Source: CAJQQY01 sp964564545 (GTDB lineage: Bacteria > Bacteroidota > Bacteroidia > Chitinophagales > Saprospiraceae). From it: 64,000 nucleotides of DNA. The notes under the pieces were generated by a model. The model saw nothing but the letters and a program-made list of their open reading frames with translations, did not search any database and was not told the DNA's origin. The stretch is from assembly GCA_964564545.1 (NCBI GenBank), contig CAZMBP010000054.1, positions 65,496-129,495 of the forward strand, written 5' to 3'. Below are positions 16,203 through 23,939 of this stretch, in pieces (position 1 is the stretch's first letter; every line of letters starts with the position of its first letter). A program made the translations under genes and the position numbers.

Positions 16203-17834
16203 TTAATCATCCCCCAAAAACGGATATCTATAATCCTTAGCAGGAACCAAAGTTTCCTTAATCGTTCGAGGAGACAACCATCTGTACATATTCAAAATCG
16301 AACCAGCTTTATCATTCGTTCCTGAAGCTCTTGCTCCCCCGAAAGGCTGCTGACCAACAACTGCACCAGTAGGTTTATCATTCATATAAAAATTACCAGC
16401 TGCATTTCTTAATGCCTCAAAAGCAACATTTAAAGCTGTTCTTTCTTTGGCAAAAATAGCACCTGTCAAAGCATATGGAGAAGTAGTGTCTACCAATTTC
16501 AAAGTCTTTTCGAAATCTTTGTCATTGTAAACATATACTGTCAACACAGGGCCAAAAATCTCTTCTTCCATAGTCGTGTATCGTGGGTCTGTTGTCAAAA
16601 TCACAGTTGGTTCAATGAAGTAACCTTCTTTTTTACTGTAACCTCCACCCATGATTACTTTAGCTTTTTTATCCTTTTTAGCTTGAGCAATATAGTTAGT
16701 GATTTTATTAAAAGCACGCTCGTCAATTACAGCATTAATGAAGTTAGAAAAATCCTCAGGAGATCCCATACTCATATCTTCCAAATCAGCTGCCATGAAT
16801 TTCTCAACTTTGCTCCAAAGACTTTTAGGAATGTATGCTCTTGAAGAAGCAGAACATTTCTGACCTTGGAATTCGAAAGAACCTCGAACCATTGCTGTTG
16901 CCACTTCTTTAGCATCAGCTGAAGGATGAGCTACGATAAAATCTTTACCTCCAGTCTCTCCTACTATTCTTGGGTAAGTTTTATATTTCCCAATATTATT
17001 TCCGATCGTTTTCCAAAGGTGTTTGAAAACTCCAGTTGAACCTGTGAAGTGCAATCCTGCAAAATCAGGATGATTAAAAATAATATCACCAGCAACTGGT
17101 CCATCTACATGCACCAAATTAATTACCCCTGGAGGCAATCCTGCTGCTTCAAAAATTTCCATAATTACTTGAGCTGAATAAATTTGAGTCTCAGCAGCTT
17201 TCCATACAATTGTATTTCCAAGCATTGCTGGAGCAGCACATAAGTTACCTGCAATCGAAGTAAAATTAAATGGAGAAATCGCAAATACAAATCCTTCCAA
17301 TGGACGGTATTCCATTCTATTCCAAATCCCTGGAACACTTTCTGGCTGTTGCATGTAAATGTCAGTCATAAACTGAACATTGTATCTCAAGAAATCACAA
17401 AATTCTGCAACTGCATCAATCTCTGCTTGGAAAGCATTTTTAGATTGAGCTAACATTGTTGCAGCATTCATTTTTGCTCGATATGGTCCAGACAATAAAT
17501 CAGCCGCTTTCAAAAAGATAGAAGCTCTATCTTGCCAAGGCATGTTTTCCCAATCTTTTTTAGCAGCTAATGCAGCATTGATTGCTTTGGTAACATGTGT
17601 TCCATCTCCTTTTGAGAATGTTCCCAATACATGATTAATCTCATGTGGTGGGCGCATTTCTACTTTGTTTTTAGTATTTATTTTTTTCCCTCCGATGTAC
17701 ATCGGAACATTTATCTTTTTTGATTTTAAAGTTTTAAGCATCCGCTTTAACTCTTCTCTTTCTGGAGAACCAGGAGCGTAATTCAAAACTTTTTCATTTA
17801 CCGCAATCGGTAATTCATAAATTGCATTTGACAT
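16203..17834 (-). CDS. pruA: L-glutamate gamma-semialdehyde (1-pyrroline-5-carboxylate) dehydrogenase
   Basis: NAD-dependent second step of proline breakdown, giving glutamate. A 543-residue aldehyde dehydrogenase of the single-function PruA type. Landmarks: PLEGFVFAISPFNFT, GNTIVWKAAETQ, GLPPGVINLVHVDGP, LHFTGSTGVFKHLW, the catalytic Glu region RIVGETGGKDFIVAH, the catalytic Cys in FEFQGQKCSASSRAY, EEEIFGPVLTVYVY near the C terminus, and the C-terminal QPFGGARASGTNDKAG. Length fits the family. No proline dehydrogenase is next to it. It has its own promoter element upstream and ends at a nested palindrome. Confidence 0.96.
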   Translation of the reverse strand: MSNAIYELPIAVNEKVLNYAPGSPEREELKRMLKTLKSKKINVPMYIGGKKINTKNKVEMRPPHEINHVLGTFSKGDGTHVTKAINAALAAKKDWENMPWQDRASIFLKAADLLSGPYRAKMNAATMLAQSKNAFQAEIDAVAEFCDFLRYNVQFMTDIYMQQPESVPGIWNRMEYRPLEGFVFAISPFNFTSIAGNLCAAPAMLGNTIVWKAAETQIYSAQVIMEIFEAAGLPPGVINLVHVDGPVAGDIIFNHPDFAGLHFTGSTGVFKHLWKTIGNNIGKYKTYPRIVGETGGKDFIVAHPSADAKEVATAMVRGSFEFQGQKCSASSRAYIPKSLWSKVEKFMAADLEDMSMGSPEDFSNFINAVIDERAFNKITNYIAQAKKDKKAKVIMGGGYSKKEGYFIEPTVILTTDPRYTTMEEEIFGPVLTVYVYNDKDFEKTLKLVDTTSPYALTGAIFAKERTALNVAFEALRNAAGNFYMNDKPTGAVVGQQPFGGARASGTNDKAGSILNMYRWLSPRTIKETLVPAKDYRYPFLGDD

Positions 17835-17870
17835 AATTGTATACTTTTATTTGGTGGTCAAAAATTCGGT

Positions 17871-17879
17871 GCAAATGTA
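17871..17879 (-). promoter_or_regulatory. -7 promoter element for pruA
   Basis: TACATTTGC on the minus strand, 37 bases before the ATG, matches TAnnTTTG. I see no clear -33 TTTG. Confidence 0.5.
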
Positions 17880-17993
17880 TTAATTTTATTGGAAATAAAT
17901 TGATAAGAATCCAACGGATTGGAATGTATTTTTTTAGATAAAAGATCTTATCGCAATAATTCATTTCAAGAAATATCTTATTTTAAAATGGCC

Positions 17994-18001
17994 TATCTTT
18001 G
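17994..18001 (+). promoter_or_regulatory. -7 promoter element for the small ORF at 18041
   Basis: TATCTTTG matches TAnnTTTG and lies 40 bases before the TTG start at 18041. Confidence 0.45.
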
Positions 18002-18040
18002 TGATAAGAAAATTAGTTTTAAATTAACTTAAAATAGAAA

Positions 18041-18436
18041 TTGAATAAATTCAATCACATAAAAAATCATTGCAATTTTTGGGTGATTCAGTTCACTCTG
18101 TTTATAAGTGTTTTTGCTTTTACTGGTTACAATGCAAAAGCTGAACTTCCAATTTCTGACTCTGCTCAAACTGAATTAGTACTTGCAAAAAAGAAGGTTT
18201 CTACAAAAGTTATTTCCTTAAAAAAAGCAATTGCAACTTTTTCTGTTTGTTGTTCCTTACCGAAACAGTTTAGATTTCAAAAAGTTGAATTATTAAATTA
18301 TCACCATCTTTTAATTGTAAAACTTAAAGCTGTTTTCTTAAAATATATTTCTTACCCAAAACCAAATTTCCTTTTTCTAAAAAGAAATATTGCAGCTTCT
18401 TTAGAAATAGAATTACCTGCCTTTTCAATTCTATAA
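18041..18436 (+). CDS. small hypothetical exported protein (TTG start, uncertain)
   Basis: An open frame of 131 codons beginning with TTG. A hydrophobic stretch near 12-30 (FWVIQFTLFISVFAFTGY) followed by NAKAE looks like a signal peptide with an AxA cleavage site. The rest is K-rich with two hydrophobic stretches. A good -7 element lies upstream and there is no competing gene, so the region is probably transcribed. The lack of an ATG and of any recognisable family makes the coding call uncertain. It could be a short regulatory or surface peptide. Confidence 0.45.
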   Translation: MNKFNHIKNHCNFWVIQFTLFISVFAFTGYNAKAELPISDSAQTELVLAKKKVSTKVISLKKAIATFSVCCSLPKQFRFQKVELLNYHHLLIVKLKAVFLKYISYPKPNFLFLKRNIAASLEIELPAFSIL

Positions 18437-18476
18437 TTTTCAGACAAAACATTTATTAAATTATTATCCATGAGTC

Positions 18477-18627
18477 GTGGTGTATTCTACGTAATGGTCT
18501 GCTTTAGCTGACCTAAAAAAAGAGCGAAGCGAATTAAAAAATTGCCTGAGTTTTTTGAAGGGAAAAATCGCTTTGCGTTTTCTTCAGGTCAGCTAAAGCA
18601 GACCACTACGTAGCTGTATACCCCACA
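18477..18627. repeat. 151-bp palindromic element, TTTAGCTGACC family, copy 1
   Basis: Arms 18488-18514 (TGGTCTGCTTTAGCTGACCT) and 18586-18612 (AGGTCAGCTAAAGCAGACCA), extended outward by CTACGTA/TACGTAG and GTGG/CCAC. Inside are GCGAAGCGA and TCGCTTTGC. A second, shorter copy with the same arms and inner words is at 34798-34934. The size and structure resemble a MITE. Confidence 0.85.
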
Positions 18628-18638
18628 ATATTTTAGAT

Positions 18639-18818
18639 ATGAAAAAATTAAAAAGAATGCTAAAGTTAATTGCATTTGTATGCCTATTATTTTTAGCCTG
18701 TTTTGGTATAGGATTAAGTGGTGGAGTTCCAATTCCGCCGATCAATAAAAAGAAAGATCCTGCAGAAGTCACCGATGAACAAGTTGATGTTGAACAAGAA
18801 GAAGCTGAACTTAAATAA
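18639..18818 (+). CDS. small membrane-anchored protein (59 aa)
   Basis: A 59-codon ORF with an ATG and a clear pattern: MKKLKRMLK, a hydrophobic helix (LIAFVCLLFLACFGIGLSGG, about 10-29), a short PPIN linker, then a charged acidic tail rich in E and D (DPAEVTDEQVDVEQEEAELK). It is followed directly by a strong terminator, which supports a real gene. It resembles the short membrane peptides often found in Bacteroidota genomes. The Cys in LFLAC could be a lipobox. The role is unknown. Confidence 0.7.
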   Translation: MKKLKRMLKLIAFVCLLFLACFGIGLSGGVPIPPINKKKDPAEVTDEQVDVEQEEAELK

Positions 18819-18820
18819 GC

Positions 18821-18862
18821 AAAAGCGATGTTGATTAGTCAACATCGCTTTTATTTTTTTTT
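18821..18862 (+). terminator. strong terminator after the 59-aa gene
   Basis: A perfect 14-bp stem (18821-18834 with 18839-18852, loop TTAG) followed by a T run. It probably also protects against read-through from the converging coaD gene. Confidence 0.9.
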
Positions 18863-18888
18863 ATCCTAAAGGTCTTTTAAAAGAAAAT

Positions 18889-19350
18889 TCAAATCTTTGG
18901 TTCGATTACTGTCGGAATAAATGGAGTAGCATCTCCACCACCTTTAATTATTTCCCGAACAATGGTACTACTAATATGTGAATACTCTGGTCGTGAAATT
19001 AAAAAAATCGTTTCCAATCCATCACCAACTATATCGTTCAATTGAGAGATGGTTTTTTCGTAATCAAAATCAGAAGAATTTCGAAGTCCACGAAGTAAAT
19101 AACGAGCTCCTATTTTTTGACAAAAATGTGCTGTCAAATTTTGAAAAGAAGCTACCTCAACTTTGGATTCATCTGCAAAGACTGTTTCCAACCAACCCAA
19201 TCTAGTTTCTAAAGGAAATAAATATCTCTTCTGTGTATTCACACCAACTGCAACTACAATTTTATCAAAAAGAGGTAAGGCTCTTTTCACCAAATCAACA
19301 TGACCTATTGTAATTGGATCGAAAGAACCAGGGAAGACAGCAATTTTCAT
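18889..19350 (-). CDS. coaD: phosphopantetheine adenylyltransferase
   Basis: Penultimate step of coenzyme A biosynthesis: 4'-phosphopantetheine plus ATP gives dephospho-CoA. 153 residues, the normal size. The nucleotidyltransferase motif T/HxGH is in PGSFDPITIGHVDLVKRA, then FDKIVVAVGVN, then the substrate loop YLLRGLRNSSDFDYE, and the second ATP motif ISSTIVREII. I chose the ATG at 19350 (MKIAVFPGSFDP). An in-frame start 30 bases upstream would add a polar leader not seen in the family. A CACAGATTAC palindrome lies just upstream. Confidence 0.96.
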   Translation of the reverse strand: MKIAVFPGSFDPITIGHVDLVKRALPLFDKIVVAVGVNTQKRYLFPLETRLGWLETVFADESKVEVASFQNLTAHFCQKIGARYLLRGLRNSSDFDYEKTISQLNDIVGDGLETIFLISRPEYSHISSTIVREIIKGGGDATPFIPTVIEPKI

Positions 19351-19374
19351 ATTCGTTTTGTTTTGTTTTTGTTT

Positions 19375-19441
19375 CACCACAGATTACACGAATTTTCTAA
19401 GATTAATCTATTAATGGTACCTGTGAAAATTTGTGGTGAAT
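19375..19441. repeat. palindromic repeat, CACAGATTAC family, copy 2
   Basis: Arms 19375-19397 (CACCACAGATTACACGAATT) and 19423-19441 (GTGAAAATTTGTGGTGAAT). It starts 8 bases past the stop codon of the gene at 19450 and ends 24 bases before the coaD start, so it sits between two same-strand genes. Confidence 0.75.
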
Positions 19442-19449
19442 ATCTAAAA

Positions 19450-20010
19450 TTATCTATTAACATTTCCATCACCTGAAAGTAAACTAAATGAATCCAAAAA
19501 TTTATCAATTTGAAGATTCATTCCTTTTTCTTTGAGAGAAATAACTTGAATGGAATAGTATCTATTTTTCACTAAAAATGATTTTGTTTTTATCAGAGCT
19601 TTACCCTCATTATAATCAACTCGCCAAAGTCTTCCTGGAAATTCATTCATCGCAATTTCAGAAGAGTAACTCAATTCCCCTTTTACACTTTCGACTGCAG
19701 TTTCCACAGTTGTTTTAAAAAAATCTTCCACCAGCTCGGTACTATCTGAATGAATCGAATATTTCGGATAATCTACATAACTTACCATGTAAACTAAATT
19801 ATCAGGATTTTTCTCGGTAGGTTGATGAAGGAAAGTAATATAATTTAACTCCCCAATTTCAGTTTTGATGGGGTTTTCTTTTTGAACCATTTCACCTGGT
19901 GTAAGTACTTTAAATTTTCCATCGAAAGATTGGAATACATCCCAACTCGCTTGAGCAATTGTTAGGCTCAAAAATGAAAAGTAAAGTAAGCATGTGGTAA
20001 TTTTTCTCAT
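19450..20010 (-). CDS. secreted protein of unknown function
   Basis: A 186-residue exported protein with a signal peptide (residues 1-19, LTIAQA). The mature part starts with SWDVFQSFDGKFKVLTPGEMVQKE and continues as alternating strands and one long helix (DSTELVEDFFKTTVETAVESV), ending YSIQVISLKEKGMNL and FLDSFSLL. This layout is seen in many Bacteroidota proteins of unknown role with a PsbP/Mog1-like fold. That fold assignment is only an impression. It is probably in one transcript with coaD downstream. Confidence 0.78.
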   Translation of the reverse strand: MRKITTCLLYFSFLSLTIAQASWDVFQSFDGKFKVLTPGEMVQKENPIKTEIGELNYITFLHQPTEKNPDNLVYMVSYVDYPKYSIHSDSTELVEDFFKTTVETAVESVKGELSYSSEIAMNEFPGRLWRVDYNEGKALIKTKSFLVKNRYYSIQVISLKEKGMNLQIDKFLDSFSLLSGDGNVNR

Positions 20011-20068
20011 AGTAAAATTGGGTTAAGGGTATTTGTCATTTGGGATGTTAAGAGAATTCTTTGAAGAC

Positions 20069-20077
20069 TCAAATGTA
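20069..20077 (-). promoter_or_regulatory. -7 promoter element for the 19450-20010 gene
   Basis: TACATTTGA on the minus strand, about 60 bases before the ATG, matches TAnnTTTG. Confidence 0.45.
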
Positions 20078-20260
20078 AATCTACCTCTTGAAACGAATAC
20101 TTTTAAATTTTCGTTTGTTTTTTTTGTAAAATTGGGATTGGAAATGAAAACATGTAAATTACATTTTCATTTTCCATTTAAATAAATAACTCATAAAATA
20201 CATATCCCAAAGAATCAGTTTGATTATTAAAATTAAAAATACCACACCGTTTATCTATCT

Positions 20261-21430
20261 ATGAAATTTTTGATTCGCTTTTCTGTCCTATTTTTTCTTC
20301 TAGCATTCATTGGATGCGAAAGTGATAACACCAATGAAAATGGTGTTACTCCTGGGAATACTGCTTCTGAATTACCACCAGAAGAGGAGGATTTTGAGGA
20401 AGAAAAATACAAATGGGGATATATTAATAAAACTGGACAAGTGGTCATCAAAGACAGATTTGATGATGCTCGAAATTTCAAAGAGGGTCTAGCTGTCATC
20501 CGGAAAAAAGGAAAATGGGGTTTCATCAACAAAAAAGGAGAAGAAATTATTCCTGCTCAATTTAAAGCTGCATGGTCATTTTCAGAGGGAGTAGCTCGGG
20601 TGTTGACTTTTGATAATAAAATGGGGTTTATTGATCCAAAAGGGAATTTTAGCATACAACCAGAGTTTGATTTAGTAGAAGATTTTCATGAAGGCATGGC
20701 TCGTTTTTTTGAATTAGGTGGTTTTGGATTTATCAATAAAAAGGGAAAAAAGGTAATCAAACCAAACTTTGATCAAGCTTCAAATTTTAAAAATGGTTTA
20801 GCCAAAGTCAAATATCTAGGAAAATACGGAATGATTGATCAGCAAGGAAAAATAGCGATTCCTCATCAATTTGAACATTTAGGTTATTTTAAAAATAAAA
20901 TTGCCAAAGCTCGAAAAAATGGAAAGTATGGCTTCATTGATTCAAAAGGAGAATGGATTGTTGAACCCATTTTTGATAATGCTAGGGATTTTGAAAATGG
21001 ACTTGCTCCGGTTAAGAAAAATGGAAAATTTGGATTGATCAATTTACAAAATGAATTTATGGTGCCAAATGAATATGATGAAATTTGGTACGCTGGAAAT
21101 AACTTTTGGGCAACCGTCAAAAATCAAAAATATAATTATATCCCGAGTGATGGAACTGCCATCATTGCCAAAGATTATGATATGCTCTACAGTTATTCAG
21201 AAAACCGTGCAGGGTATAATGAAGGATACCTTTGGGGCTTTTTGGATGAAAATGGGAAAGCAATTACTCCTGCTCATTTTGGATTAGTTTGGGACTTCAA
21301 GGAAGGGTTAGCACGAGCAGCATTTCGAGATGGAATTGGTTTTATAAATCCAAAAGGAGAATTGGTTTTAGAGCCGAGGTGGAAAGATGCCAGAGATTTT
21401 TCGGAGGGGTTGGCGAGGGTGCAACTTTAA
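20261..21430 (+). CDS. WG-repeat lipoprotein
   Basis: A 389-residue protein made almost entirely of WG beta repeats. A signal peptide ends in a lipobox (LLAFIGC, Cys20), followed by an acidic linker (PPEEEDFEEE). Ten repeats follow from about residue 48 to the end, each of the form (W/Y/F)GFIN(K/P)xG...FxxAxxFxEGLA, for example WGYINKTG, WGFINKKG, MGFIDPKG, YGFIDSKG and IGFINPKG. WG-repeat proteins are common in Bacteroidota. They are believed to be protein-binding scaffolds and no enzymatic role is established. The repeat near 275-300 (YNYIPSDG) is the most degenerate. Confidence 0.93.
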   Translation: MKFLIRFSVLFFLLAFIGCESDNTNENGVTPGNTASELPPEEEDFEEEKYKWGYINKTGQVVIKDRFDDARNFKEGLAVIRKKGKWGFINKKGEEIIPAQFKAAWSFSEGVARVLTFDNKMGFIDPKGNFSIQPEFDLVEDFHEGMARFFELGGFGFINKKGKKVIKPNFDQASNFKNGLAKVKYLGKYGMIDQQGKIAIPHQFEHLGYFKNKIAKARKNGKYGFIDSKGEWIVEPIFDNARDFENGLAPVKKNGKFGLINLQNEFMVPNEYDEIWYAGNNFWATVKNQKYNYIPSDGTAIIAKDYDMLYSYSENRAGYNEGYLWGFLDENGKAITPAHFGLVWDFKEGLARAAFRDGIGFINPKGELVLEPRWKDARDFSEGLARVQL

Positions 21431-21484
21431 GCTTCAATAAAAAATAACAATACATTTACAATAAATAAAATCACATTTTTAAAC

Positions 21485-21973
21485 ATGAAATTATTCCAAA
21501 TCCTTTTAGTAATTCTACTTTTTACTTCGTGCCAAGAAGAACAAAAATGCAAATATAAAATCACTCCCATCTTCACTTCAACCACTTCCAAAATCACCAA
21601 TCATAGTTTCGACCACCAAGGAACCAAGGCTACTGAAAAGGCAACTTTTCCAAATGGAGTAAGATTAGAATTATTTCAAACCATATGTAATGACTCTCAA
21701 CAGGAGTATCATTTTTTCATCAAAGGAGATTTTAGAAATCAGTCTGATGACTTTTGGATCAATCAAGCCGCACAACAATTTTTTAATATGGCCAGCTCCG
21801 CAAAAGAAGTGGAAGGTGTTTCTGCCTATGGTGTTTTATTCCAAAATAATCCAAAAATGTACCCATTAGGAGAAAAAGTAGGAATTCAAGATGGAATTTT
21901 TGTTAAAATTGATAAGCTAGTGGGAATTGATGAATCTCAGGTAATTATCACAATTTCGCAAGGAGCTGAATAA
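21485..21973 (+). CDS. lipoprotein of unknown function
   Basis: A 162-residue protein with a lipobox signal (LLFTSC, Cys16). The mature region carries a short pattern of beta strands: GVRLELFQTICNDSQQEYHFFIKGDF, then FNMASSAKEVEGVSAYGVLF, then KVGIQDGIFVKIDKLVGIDESQVIITI. I cannot name a family. It follows the WG-repeat lipoprotein by 54 bases, so both probably share a transcript and may act together at the envelope. No internal repeats. Confidence 0.75.
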   Translation: MKLFQILLVILLFTSCQEEQKCKYKITPIFTSTTSKITNHSFDHQGTKATEKATFPNGVRLELFQTICNDSQQEYHFFIKGDFRNQSDDFWINQAAQQFFNMASSAKEVEGVSAYGVLFQNNPKMYPLGEKVGIQDGIFVKIDKLVGIDESQVIITISQGAE

Positions 21974-22172
21974 ATTGCTCAGAAAAATGTAAAAAAAACA
22001 CATTTTTATTTATTTAATTCGTCTAAAAAAGTCCCAACGAAAAAAGGCGATAAAAAGACGTAACTAATTGATATTTGGAAAAGAATAAATTTAAAAAAAT
22101 CTTATTATGTTTTTTTCCTTATATAAGCAACTGAAACATATTTGGAAAATATACAATTTTTTAAAATTCGAT

Positions 22173-22203
22173 TTTGAAAGAAAAATCAATTTGTATATCT
22201 TTA
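22173..22203 (+). promoter_or_regulatory. promoter for the OmpA-family gene
   Basis: TTTG (22173-22176), a 19-base spacer and TATCTTTA (22196-22203). Spacing and both boxes fit the Bacteroidota consensus well. Confidence 0.6.
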
Positions 22204-22272
22204 CTTCTAACATTCCTACCCAACATATCTAATAAGTGAGAAACGAGAAAACTAAGATTATAAAACGTACTA

Positions 22273-23208
22273 ATGAGTAAGTTGACCTTTCCATTAATTT
22301 TATCTTTGTTGGTCATTTGGCTAGTAATTGCTACATGGTGGTTCAATTCTAAATACAACCAATTTGATACGTATGGAAATTCTGAATGTGAAATCCCATT
22401 TACTGTTTCTGATGGAAACTTCCAAACTAAATCCGATAATTCAATAATTTTTGAAGTCTCAGATTGGGAGCCAACCATACCAATGCAAGCTTTATCAAGC
22501 CTCAAAAGTGTTGCGCTTTATCTTGCAAATAATTCTGAAAAAAAATTGATTTTGACGGGACGATTTGGAATGAATGAATTGAATGATTCTGATTTTCCAA
22601 ATAATGGAATTGCACGTGCAGAAGCCATCAAAAAAGAATTAATTTCTTACGGTGCTCCAAATAAATTAATTGAAGTTCAAGCAGATTCCTTAACGGAAAT
22701 GAATTTGACTTGTGGAAAAATAATGACTGGAATTGATTTTAGTTTTGAAAAACAAGAAGCCATTGCCGCTGCTGATCCAGTTGAAGAAAAAGAAGAAACG
22801 AATCTTAATAATATATCTACCAATGAGGTAGTATCAAATGTAAAAACCGAAAGTGCTTTTCAAGAGGATAAAACTTACATAGTTTTTTACAATGAAAATA
22901 CTTTCAAACCTGCGGTCGATGAGGAAATGGATAGCTATTTCAAATCATTGGCTAAGTATCTTAAAGAACACCCTAAAAACCGTCTCTTGTTGATGGGTCA
23001 CACCGACAACATTGGAGACAAAAGCAAACATTTTAACTTTGGGAAATATCGCGCTAGAAAGTTGCGAGATGTTCTTTTGGAATATGGGATCGAAAAACGA
23101 AGAATTAAAACCGATTCAAAAGGTTCTTCCAAACCGCTTGGATCAAACAATACTTCGGATGGTCGATACCAAAACAGAAGAGTCGAAATATCAGTAATAA
23201 AACGATAG
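22273..23208 (+). CDS. OmpA-family protein with two OmpA-like domains
   Basis: A 311-residue inner-membrane-anchored protein. N-terminal helix (about 5-20, FPLILSLLVIWLVIATWWF). Residues about 40-155 look like a degenerate OmpA-like domain: an ALSSLKSVALYLANNSEKKLILTG strand-helix block, then NNGIARAEAIKKELISYGAPNKLIEVQAD, which mirrors the canonical domain. After an acidic linker, residues about 200-311 form a full OmpA_C domain: YIVFYNENTFKP, LLLMGHTDNIGDKSKHFNFGKYRARKLRDVLL and NRRVEISV. The canonical peptidoglycan-contact residues D (HTDN) and R (NRRVEI) are present in the second domain only. It probably binds peptidoglycan. A coiled-coil partner gene follows. Confidence 0.88.
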   Translation: MSKLTFPLILSLLVIWLVIATWWFNSKYNQFDTYGNSECEIPFTVSDGNFQTKSDNSIIFEVSDWEPTIPMQALSSLKSVALYLANNSEKKLILTGRFGMNELNDSDFPNNGIARAEAIKKELISYGAPNKLIEVQADSLTEMNLTCGKIMTGIDFSFEKQEAIAAADPVEEKEETNLNNISTNEVVSNVKTESAFQEDKTYIVFYNENTFKPAVDEEMDSYFKSLAKYLKEHPKNRLLLMGHTDNIGDKSKHFNFGKYRARKLRDVLLEYGIEKRRIKTDSKGSSKPLGSNNTSDGRYQNRRVEISVIKR

Positions 23209-23279
23209 GTAAGCTATTGATTTTCAGAATGTTATGATATTTTTGTATCTTAAGTTATCATGAACTCAAATTCATTATT

Positions 23280-23768
23280 ATGAGTACAATTGCAATTTAT
23301 GTTTTATGCTTTATGCTGATTTCAAGTATCCTTGGATTTCTTTCAGCTTGGGCATGGAAACAACCAAAAGTAAGCGAACTTAATGCTAGCTTTGAAGCTT
23401 CCCAAAAAGATTTGCAACAAACGCAAATTCAATATGGTAGTCTTCAAGCTCATGCTAACCAATTAGAAAAAGAAAAGCAGAAATTGGTTTATGAAAATGA
23501 GCGACTGTCTTTGAAATTAAGTATGCTATTAGGAAAGTCAAAATCACTTGAAAGTGAAAAATCATTTTTAGAAAATGATGGATTTATAGATACTTCTAAC
23601 TTAGATCATAAAATAAGTGATCTCAAAGCTCAAATTGATAAACTCAATTCTGAGATTGATATCGTAAAGAGAGAAAGTCTCGAATGGCAAGTTCAATATT
23701 CTGAAATCTTAAAGGAAAAAGAAGATCTTGCCATTGAATTAAACGCCAAAAGAAACACAAAGAAATAA
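23280..23768 (+). CDS. membrane-anchored coiled-coil protein
   Basis: A 162-residue protein: one membrane helix (about 4-22, IYVLCFMLISSILGFLSAW), then a nearly continuous coiled coil (about 35-160, rich in E, K, Q and L heptads: KDLQQTQIQYGSLQAHANQLE..., LDHKISDLKAQIDKLNSEID). It follows the OmpA-family gene by 71 bases on the same strand and is probably co-transcribed. This suggests a bridge between membrane and periplasm or cytoplasm, working with the OmpA protein. No known domain. Confidence 0.78.
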   Translation: MSTIAIYVLCFMLISSILGFLSAWAWKQPKVSELNASFEASQKDLQQTQIQYGSLQAHANQLEKEKQKLVYENERLSLKLSMLLGKSKSLESEKSFLENDGFIDTSNLDHKISDLKAQIDKLNSEIDIVKRESLEWQVQYSEILKEKEDLAIELNAKRNTKK

Positions 23769-23843
23769 AAAAATTAAAGTAGAAGTAGTATCAGTAATTC
23801 TGGGGCCCCGCTAAGTCATTGATCTTGTGGGGTTTCTTTTTTT

Positions 23844-23930
23844 TACTAAGAAGCTCCCGCTTCGTAGTAATAATAACCCAGAGGCAAAACTTCGTAGGAA
23901 ATTTAGTTACGAAGCAGGAGCTTCGCAGTA
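23844..23930. repeat. palindrome of the GAAGC(T/A)CC-CTTCG type
   Basis: Arms 23844-23869 (GAAGCTCCCGCTTCGTAGTA core) and 23907-23930 (TTACGAAGCAGGAGCTTCGC core), with an additional inner CTTCGTA/TACGAAG pair (23890-23896, 23908-23914). It ends 9 bases before the next ATG. A T run with a weak CCCC/GGGG stem just before (23805-23843) may be the terminator of the coiled-coil gene. Only one copy in this window. Confidence 0.7.
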
Positions 23931-23939
23931 CAATTTTCC

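Noticed and set aside
20251..21120. Minus-strand ORFs opposite the WG-repeat gene
   Set aside because: They mirror the internal repeats of the plus-strand gene and lack a signal, promoter or family.
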